Part shown: positions 53,601 through 62,600 of the stretch, piece after piece | How positions within the stretch are numbered: the first letter of the stretch is position 1 | How the letters are laid out: every line of letters starts with the position of its first letter | NCBI GenBank assembly: GCA_030549495.1 | Contig: JAUIRK010001052.1 | Span: 1,178,001-1,242,000 of the forward strand | DNA: 64,000 nt | Reading direction: 5' to 3' | From: Nectonema munidae | Lineage: Eukaryota; Nematomorpha; Nectonematoida; Nectonematidae | Translations under genes and position numbers: made by a program | Notes under the pieces: generated by a model | The model's input: the letters and a program-made list of their open reading frames with translations, nothing else | Told to the model about the DNA's origin: nothing | Databases searched by the model: none

Positions 53601-56600
53601 TCTTCTTTCTTGTTGCCTATAAAAATATCTTTTTAACTTTAATTCGTCCTTTTTCACTTATCTTATGTTTGCCTTATTTTACTTTAAGTTCAAAACAGAA
53701 AAAGAAAAATTTTAAGTGAAAAAGGGGAACTTAAAATAAAAATGCTACATATAAAAGTTATTCATAATTTTACCAGAAAAAGCCAGAATTTTAGATTCCA
53801 TAAATTTTGGAGAATGCAACATGAATTCAAATCAACAAGGTTTTCCATCTTCAATAAAATATTTGCCTATTTTGCGACTTTAATAGGCAGAGAAATAGTT
53901 TTATGTGTACAAATATTTTCTCTATCCCACAAATCTTATTTTTAGCTTGAGTTATACAGTCAATGAAGGCATTTTTGGATTTTTGTTGCTTTGTGTGTGT
54001 TTCAAAATTGTTTAACCATAATAATTTAACTTAGATAAAATATATTTTCATATTTAATTTAAAACCTAGGTACTCGGAGGAAAGTGCTTCTCGATGAGAC
54101 AACTTCAAAAGCACTTTCCATGATTTCCCTTTTTCAAAAAGTACATGCTAGCTTAATCTTAATTATTTAAAAACAAACATTTTTGAATTAATGAAACATA
54201 TTTATTTATTTCTCTGTCGTTTCCAACTTTCAATTCGTATTACATTTTACATGATTTAAACCTTCTTTTATTCACTATTTTGAGACTAGAAATATTCCTT
54301 AGGTGACTAATACATATATATTAGTTTTTAAAACAATAAAATATATCTGTATCAATTTTTTTTGTTATGTTTAGTCCGACAGGTATGTTAGTGTATATAT
54401 CTCGAGAAATACAAATGTAAAATATTTTTAACTCATTTAGTATTTATATGTTACGCAAACGATTTAAGTTATCTCTATTTAATTCTATTGAAAACAACAG
54501 TTCTGCTTTTCCTTTGAAAACACTGGTAATAAATACGTTAAATTATTGAATATTTTATGAAAATGATTGATAGTGTCGATTTTTGAGTGTAATAAAATTT
54601 ATAATTATTTACATATTTATTTTAGACACTTAGCTACATTCTCAAAGTATTAAATTATTTCTTCACCCTGGCTTTCATAATAGAAGCTTTGCTCAGGATT
54701 ATCGCACTTGGTTTGAAGAGCTATTTCTTTGACAGGTAGATCACACGTACATTATCGTGAAGCCTATTTAAGGTTACTTCTAATCTTTAGATGGAATCAG
54801 GTGGATGTCATCATTATCATACTCTCAATCACTGGAATCGTGATGGAAGAGATGAAATCCAAGATTATTCCAATAAACCCATCTATCATTAGGATGATGA
54901 GAGTTCTCAGACTGGCTCGAAGTAAGCTTACGACGTTGTATATAGCATATTTTCTATTTTAAACCCCTTCCATTGTATAACATTTTTTTCTTCCATATCG
55001 CTTCTAATGGAAGATCATTTTTCTTAAACGAAAGAGCGAGAAGACGGTTCGCTCCTGTGCAGCACAGTTGATTTGTATTAATATGTCAAATAAAAATGCA
55101 ATGCCTATTATATATACGCTATAATAATAATAATGGAATAATCGGCGTGACTTTTTACCGAAATAAACGAAAATCTTGTTTTCTTTTAAACAAATCAAAA
55201 ATTTTGCCATTTTCGTGAATAAAGTAAAGCATGCAAAGTAAAAAGTAACACGCAAGAAATTTAAACAACATCATTCACAGAAGTATTACAACAAAATCGT
55301 GCTAATGCGTGAATAATCCGGCGGCCAAAGAGCAGGTGAGGTGATTAACCAAAAAATCTGAAAAAGTTTTTTTCGGTATCGGTACTCGTTCCTAATTTTC
55401 GATACTTATGCAAACCCTATATAATTATTATTATTATAATATGCACATAAATAGATATAAAAACATAAAAACAATGATTAATTAAGAAGAAAAAATATCC
55501 TTTAAAAAATAAAGGATTGAAGAAAATAATAACATATGATTTATTATAGCAAATGTGTTTTTTGAAAATTACAAACATAACATTCCTTAGCATCACATTG
55601 AATCACGTAATCAGTGAATTTTTTTAAAAATGTTTTTATACTATTTGAAATGAAAAATATTTTTTTTCTTTTTATAAAAAATAAAGTTAAAAAAATAAAA
55701 CAAATATAATTAATTATAAATTATTAATAAACTTTAATAATGAAATAATGCGTGTGACTTTTTACAGAAATAATCCGACATAAACATCTTATAACTTTTT
55801 AAATTATAATTTTTCAGGAAAATTAAAATAACGCGTTTAATTTCAATATTTTTTAACTATTTTGAATGAAAAATAAAAAAATTATATTAAAAAAATATAT
55901 ATTCATTTCTCATTTTAAATAGCTCATAATTGAAAATAGCATTATTTTTGATTTGTTATAAAAAATACACCTACTCAAGTGTCTACATTTACGTAGTTCA
56001 TGGGATGTAGGGCAAACAAAATAAAGAAGAACTTATAAAATATAGATCATTTACCTATACATAATTACTATGTGTATCTTTTGAATAGAAATAAGAGAGC
56101 AGATTAGGCATCTAATTCATTCACTAAAAAAAACTTTGAAACAAGTCAACTTTCAAAGAGGCCATCTTACGTATTTTCTTCTTTTGTAGAATCAATCTTC
56201 ATTTCTAAAGTATTGTACCATTAAACTTGAGGAAGAAGTTTGACCCTTCAAAATAGGAAGCGTTTAAAAGTTGTTTTTAACAAATGAATTAGCTGTCTAG
56301 TCTTCATTCTTATTTTGATTTTTATGCAATCCTACATCTTTAAACCTATATTAATTTTTCTGGTTCATTTCCAATATTATTGTCTTTATTATTCAATATA
56401 AGTCTTTACTTTTGATTTTCAATAAAAGTAAAATTGAATCAAGATAGATAACTAATGGGCTGGAAATTATAAATGAGCATTTCAGCCCAAAGGAAGATTA
56501 TGTCAAAGGAATAATTGATAGAATTTTAAACATTTTTGTAAAAATTTGATAGGAATAATATATAGTGGTCCAAACTGACATCTACGAGAAAATGTAAATA

Positions 56601-59600
56601 ACCGCAAACTCTATATGCAATATTTTTTAAATGTGTAGGTTCTTGATCAAGTCGTACACATTTTCAGATGGTATTTTAATTGCTACAGTGGTTCTCAACC
56701 ACGGCACGAGGGTGGCATGCGACCCTCACCATTTTACTTTACGGCCTGCATAGGAAATATTAAAACAGTCAAAACTTTGCAAAAGTTGATTTATTATTTA
56801 TGAATAATATGATTTATTAATTTATGATATACAATTTAGGTAACTACAATAATATTTCAGAGTTAATTAAAAAACGCTTTTTATAAAAACCAATTTTATG
56901 CTTTTGTCGCGAACCTCTAGCGCAATGTTCGTTCTTAATTTGGCCCTTTTTTAAAAAAAACGTAGAGAACGACTGAACTAAACTGACACAACGAATTATT
57001 TCGCATACATATTGTTTTCCAATAGAAAACGACAGAAACTTAATTTTACTCAGGGCTTCAGATCCGTAAAAAGTTTTGTAGCTCCAGGATACAAATTGAA
57101 GAACTTAGGATTTCTTTAGCTCCAGCTCGAATTAAAATAATTTATCTAGATTCGTCTCTCGCTTCGATTTAATTGTTTGAAAAAACGATTGTATAATCCA
57201 AAATTATAGAAACTGAAAGGTATACAAACATATAAAAGGATAATCAAACCAGAAGTTAGAAGCAGATATTTTTTCACGCAAAGAATTTTTAACGAATTAC
57301 ATTCAACTATATGAATCAGCATTAAACTTGAGAGCTTGGGGCGAACCTGAGAATTTTACTGATTCTCCTTAAAATGGGTCTTTCAAGCTAAAATAAACAC
57401 CTGAAACTAATGAAACGAACAAGATAAAGAAGTGTATTCAAGATAGTGCGTATATCATCAAACTTTTGACAAATACATTACTAACTGAAAGTCAATTCTT
57501 TAAGTTTAACCCGTTAACAACCAGAATAATCAGACATCTAGTACAAAGCATAAGATTTGTATTAAAAAGCATTAATAAACGGAGACGATTCACATTTTTG
57601 TAAAGTCGGCATATGTCGACTGTGGTCGATAACCGGTTAGGATATATCAAACCGCAAATGTTAAACTGAAATTATATTTGTAATTTTATATCACTTATAT
57701 TTTAAATAATAACTTACTTTTAAAATAATAGCTTGTACCAAATTTAAATTTTCCATTTCTTATTTTTAAATTAATTAGTTTTGAAATTGCTAAAAATGGC
57801 GCGAGGCATTAGAGCTCTCCTGAACACCGTATTGATCGCTTTGCCTCAGGTTGGAAACTTGGGCATCCTATTTTTCCTTCTCTTCTTCATCTTTTCAGCG
57901 CTGAGTGTTGAGCTTTTTGGCAAGATAGGTAACATTTTCTTTCACACGCTTCATTTGCTTACGTTAATTTATATATTTCCGAACACTTGAAGAATGCAGC
58001 GAAGAACATCTGTGCGAGGGCTTGGGAAAGCACGCCCATTTCCAAGATTTGGGAATCGCCTTTCTAACGCTCTTTAGAATTGCTACTGGCGACAACTGGA
58101 ATGGAATTATGAAGGTTTTTCCTTACATTTTAAAACAATAAACAAAAAATACTCCAAATTCTAATTTACATACACTCAGACCATGATACCAGTCCACGAT
58201 AATCCGCAATCTTCACTTTTTGGATGAAAAACATTTGACAACGAAATATTTGCATTATAAATTCCATATATTCAGAGATTCACTTTCTCAAAACAATATT
58301 AAAATTACTATAATCAAAAATGTTTAAAATGTAACCTTAAACAGTAATTTAAATGATAATTAAAAAATATCTTTTTTTTTTATCTTCTAAAAATTAAAAC
58401 TACTCGATTACATAGTAACAAAATAAAAAGTAATATCCATAAAAAGAAAAATTGGAAAAAGAGAGAGCTAATATTAAAACTTCACAAAAACCTTAAAACT
58501 ATGCAAAAAGTAGTAGATAAATAAAGCAGGTGATTGAGATCACCATAAAAAGTTATTAAAAAAGTGAATCATCCTCAATAACATTGAATGTAGTTACAGT
58601 GATGTACCAAAAGAGGGGGGCGGTCCGCCCCTGTCGCAGAATTCCTATTTGAAATTTTGATAGGAGGAAAATTAGCATCCTCCGGGGCGGTATAAAGATA
58701 TGTACGCCTCTGTGTAGTTAGATTTTGCTAAAATTTCATATTTTGAACTTTTGTTAACAGTATGAGGAGCAGCGTGACACCTTTGCACCAAGAAATATTA
58801 ATAGAATACTTATATAAAATTCCATTGAAAAAGAAATTGCAGACTGGTCTTAAATATTCTCCTTCTCAAAAGTAGACCAAATTTTGGGGTAAAATTACTA
58901 ATGTTTTCGGAAAATTTTTTACGGCAAGTCCAACATATATATTATAAATGTATTCAAATTTTAGTAAAAAAGTTTATAGAACATTTTCGCTCTCTTTGTA
59001 TTTGATTAAGTGAACGGAGAGAAAGTGGAGAGAATGGGCAGATGAGAGGTAAAGGAAGAGAAACTAAAATGTTGCGTATTTGCCGTCTTTGCCCCGAGCC
59101 AAAATGATGTTTTCACTACATGCAGCTATTTCCTGGAATGAGATAGAGCTATTGTGACTGCGGTCTTTGTAATGAGATAATGTTAATGTATAGAAACTGA
59201 GTACCTTAAACTTTCGTATTTAATCCATTAACGTGAATAATAATCTGCATCCCAATTATAAGCTATTATTTTCAGGAACATACCTAGTATGATTAGATAA
59301 TCCACACGGTAACATTAGAAACGTTGAGCTAAAAATACAATATTTATTATATAAAAATAATATAAGTTTAAGGAATAAGAATGAAGAAATACTTTTTAAG
59401 GGGTGAATCTATATGCTGGTGCTATATTATATGCGTTTTGCCTATTTTCGTTCAAAAACTTTTGTATTTCACCTTTTTTTCCTTGGGTCAAATTCCGTTT
59501 ACGTGGATGAATCGCACCCCCGTTTTTAATCAATTAATTCTTGCAAAAAATCGCAGAATAAACGCAAGTGTTTACGGTATTCGTTTAAAAATCTTCTCCT

Positions 59601-62600
59601 TAAATCAGCATTGATAAATTCGGTTCGGTGTAAATTCATCAATGGTCATTTCTTCAACAGACAATTTCATAGATGGATAAAAACATTTTTTTTATCATTT
59701 TATATGTTTTCACTATAATTTGCAACAATTATATTTGATAACTTATGCAACTAATTTTTTTATTTTATAATTCATTTTTTTCGGAAAGTTAACTTTTTTA
59801 TTATTTAAAACTTAAAAATTCATAAAATTTTTATCTATAAATGATTTGACAAATCTATTTTTTATTATTTTTCAATAAATTCAAAAGAAATATTAAATAT
59901 TAGTTCATATTAGAGTTCTAGTTCACTTTAAGTAAAATAGTGAGGTTATTGACCTCACCTTTCTACGTGCTAAATTCTTAGCGCGAAAGTTTTGCATGGA
60001 ATGACTTTTCATTTGTTTCGAAAATTTGTTGGTCTTTAGAAGACGATATGGTAAAGATAAATAAGTTTCAATGAAAATTTTTTTACTAAATCAAATGGTT
60101 ACCTAAAAATGAATACATTATAAATCACTTCCTTGGGGCTGTTAAGGGAATCAAAAAACCGATTTTGTTCTCTGAAAATACCATATCCTTGATTTATTAA
60201 ATGGAATAAATTAGTAAAATATGTAGTTTATGATATTAAGGCATTGACCTTCTTTTTTGCCTTCATGAAGAAAATTAAATTAAACGCAAAAGTTATTGAA
60301 ATTTGATTTAAAAAAATATCCCAATTAACTCAATTCAATACTGAATACTTTTGGTTCAATTTAGTTTCGAGTTCATCTCCTCAACATCAATATGATTGTG
60401 TAAATCAATGTGCTTCTTCAATAACAAAACATTTTGACGTATCTTTTATATTAAAAAAAATCAATTGTTAAAATTACATTATTGAATGTTCTTCATTATA
60501 TTTCGAACTCCAATTAGTATTTAAAACGCATATTTCATTTTCAAAGCATAGACCAACTTTAAAATCAACTACATCTTAAAACTTTTCAAGTTAAATCAAA
60601 ACTACATTGCTGTTAATCTTTATTTTTGAGTCAATATTAGTTAAACTTCAAATTCTTTATTTTTGAGTATTTTTTAGAATTAAAAAAATAAACTGCTTCA
60701 TTGAATGTTTAAAAAATATCATCTTATATTCTTAAAGTGCAAAAAAGTTTCATGGAACTTTCATTTTATGATTTTTACTTTTTCTAATGATGAATAAGAA
60801 CTATAAATGGAAATTTTATATAACTCATAAATTTAAATAACTAAATTTTAAATAACATTTTTAAATGCCTTAAAAATGGACTGATTCGCATGTCAATCTT
60901 TGGATAAAAAAATTAAATTTGGCAAGTGCACTCTTTTTTATAAGAAACTGAAAAAATTTAGTATAAAATGTTTCTTTTAAAATTTTTTACTTTGAGTAGT
61001 GAAGGTTTCAAAAGTTTTCTAAATTCAAACAATTTCTAGCGACGAATTTTAAGAAAAATTTAAATGCATTTGAATTTTGAACTCATCATTACTTATTCAC
61101 GTTTTTAAATTTTAAAACTTCTAAAAACGTTTTTTTATTTAAAAAAAAATGTAGCAAACAATTAACATGTGTACATTTATATCTAAGCAGCAGAAAAGTA
61201 AATTTAGCATTATACTGATTTATAACGTATTTGAACCATGTATACTCCATTTTTACATCATTAACTTGAAATTTGGTATCCTTTTGAGCCAATCCTCGTT
61301 CATCCCGAATGAGAAGGTAATCGGACTCTAAAAACAAAACTTTTTTGGTTAACTTTTTCCAGGTAAAACCTTTCTAAACATGTTTGCAACATCGTAGGAA
61401 ACTCGCATCAGATCATTAAACCTCGATACTAAATGTCTTGGAGTTTATAAGTCCTAGTTGATCAAAATTTTATCAAGATATGGCATTTTGAACAATTTAC
61501 CCTTCCTATTATGCAAAATTTTGAAGTTCTATTTTTATATTCAAGTATTCTAAAGGCCATCATATCTTGGCTCAATTTTAAGTTATAATGCACTTACAAA
61601 AATAAATTTTGGATTGGAGTTTAACGACTTAATCCAGGTTTCCAACGATGTTGGAAATATTTTTGCAAAAGTTACCAAAAAAAGTTTTTGTTATTAGTAT
61701 TCGATAAATTTTTGATCCGTATTGAACGGTGATCAATTCTGAAGTCTGAAATCAAACGCTTTCGTGATTAATAACCAATCAAATCAATGAATGAAGCATC
61801 ATTCAAAGAATACAAATTTGATGCCCAAATAGTGCAGTATTACCATTATTATTATTATAGTATTATTGTTCAAAAAGATTTTATCGTGGGTAATTTTGAA
61901 ATCTTTCAGGACACACTGAATGAAAATTGTGATGATTCAGAAGAATGTGTAAAGAATTGTTGCGTATCTCCCATTCTCGCTCCAATCTTTTTCGTGGTAT
62001 TTGTCCTCATGTCACAATTCGTGTTGGTGAATGTGGCGGTGGCAGTTCTAATGAAACACTTGGAGGAAAGTAGTGCAGTAAGCATTTACCTTTTTCAACA
62101 TTTGATTCCTACAAAACAGGGTTCCTCAAATTACGGTTTAATTGCCAAACTTAGACGCAGATGCAAAATCTCAAAGATCTAAAGTAGAGCTGTGAGGATC
62201 GAAGTCATTTTCCAATACTTATGCTAACTCAAAATAATATATCCTTTGATCGTAAACATCATTATTTTAACAGTGATTTTGAAAGCAGGTGCTAGTTCCG
62301 ACAAGGGCGCTTCAGAATTTCCTGAGGGCGCTATAAAAATTACGAATAACAAATACTATAACTTATTGTTTCTTGTTTGAAACGGAGACAGTGCGCTCTC
62401 ACTAATCGCGTATGGGTTCCATTGGCGTCGAAACTTGATAATATTGCATAAAAATTTCAAGTTTTTTCGTTTAATGCTTTGAAATCAATATTTCTGTGTT
62501 TTACAAAGATTTAACGAAAATATTGATATCAAATAAGCTATACCTACGAAAACAGTTTATTACAGGAGAGAAAGAATAAAATTCTTGCTGAAAAAAAAGT

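Larger units (their letters stand above)
54922..57778 (+). other. Intron with hAT-like and piggyBac-type elements
   Basis: Elements at 56686-56975 and 57506-57640. Two direct copies of GTGACTTTTTAC-GAAATAA lie at about 55146 and 55754. Otherwise AT-rich. Confidence 0.6.

Noticed and set aside
59381-59614. 77-codon plus-strand frame
   Set aside because: No splice context or similarity to channel sequence; probably chance in a less AT-rich patch.
61787-61909. N-terminal extension of the domain IV S6 exon
   Set aside because: Open by chance; a strong acceptor at 61909 and alignment to known channels place the exon start at GAC.
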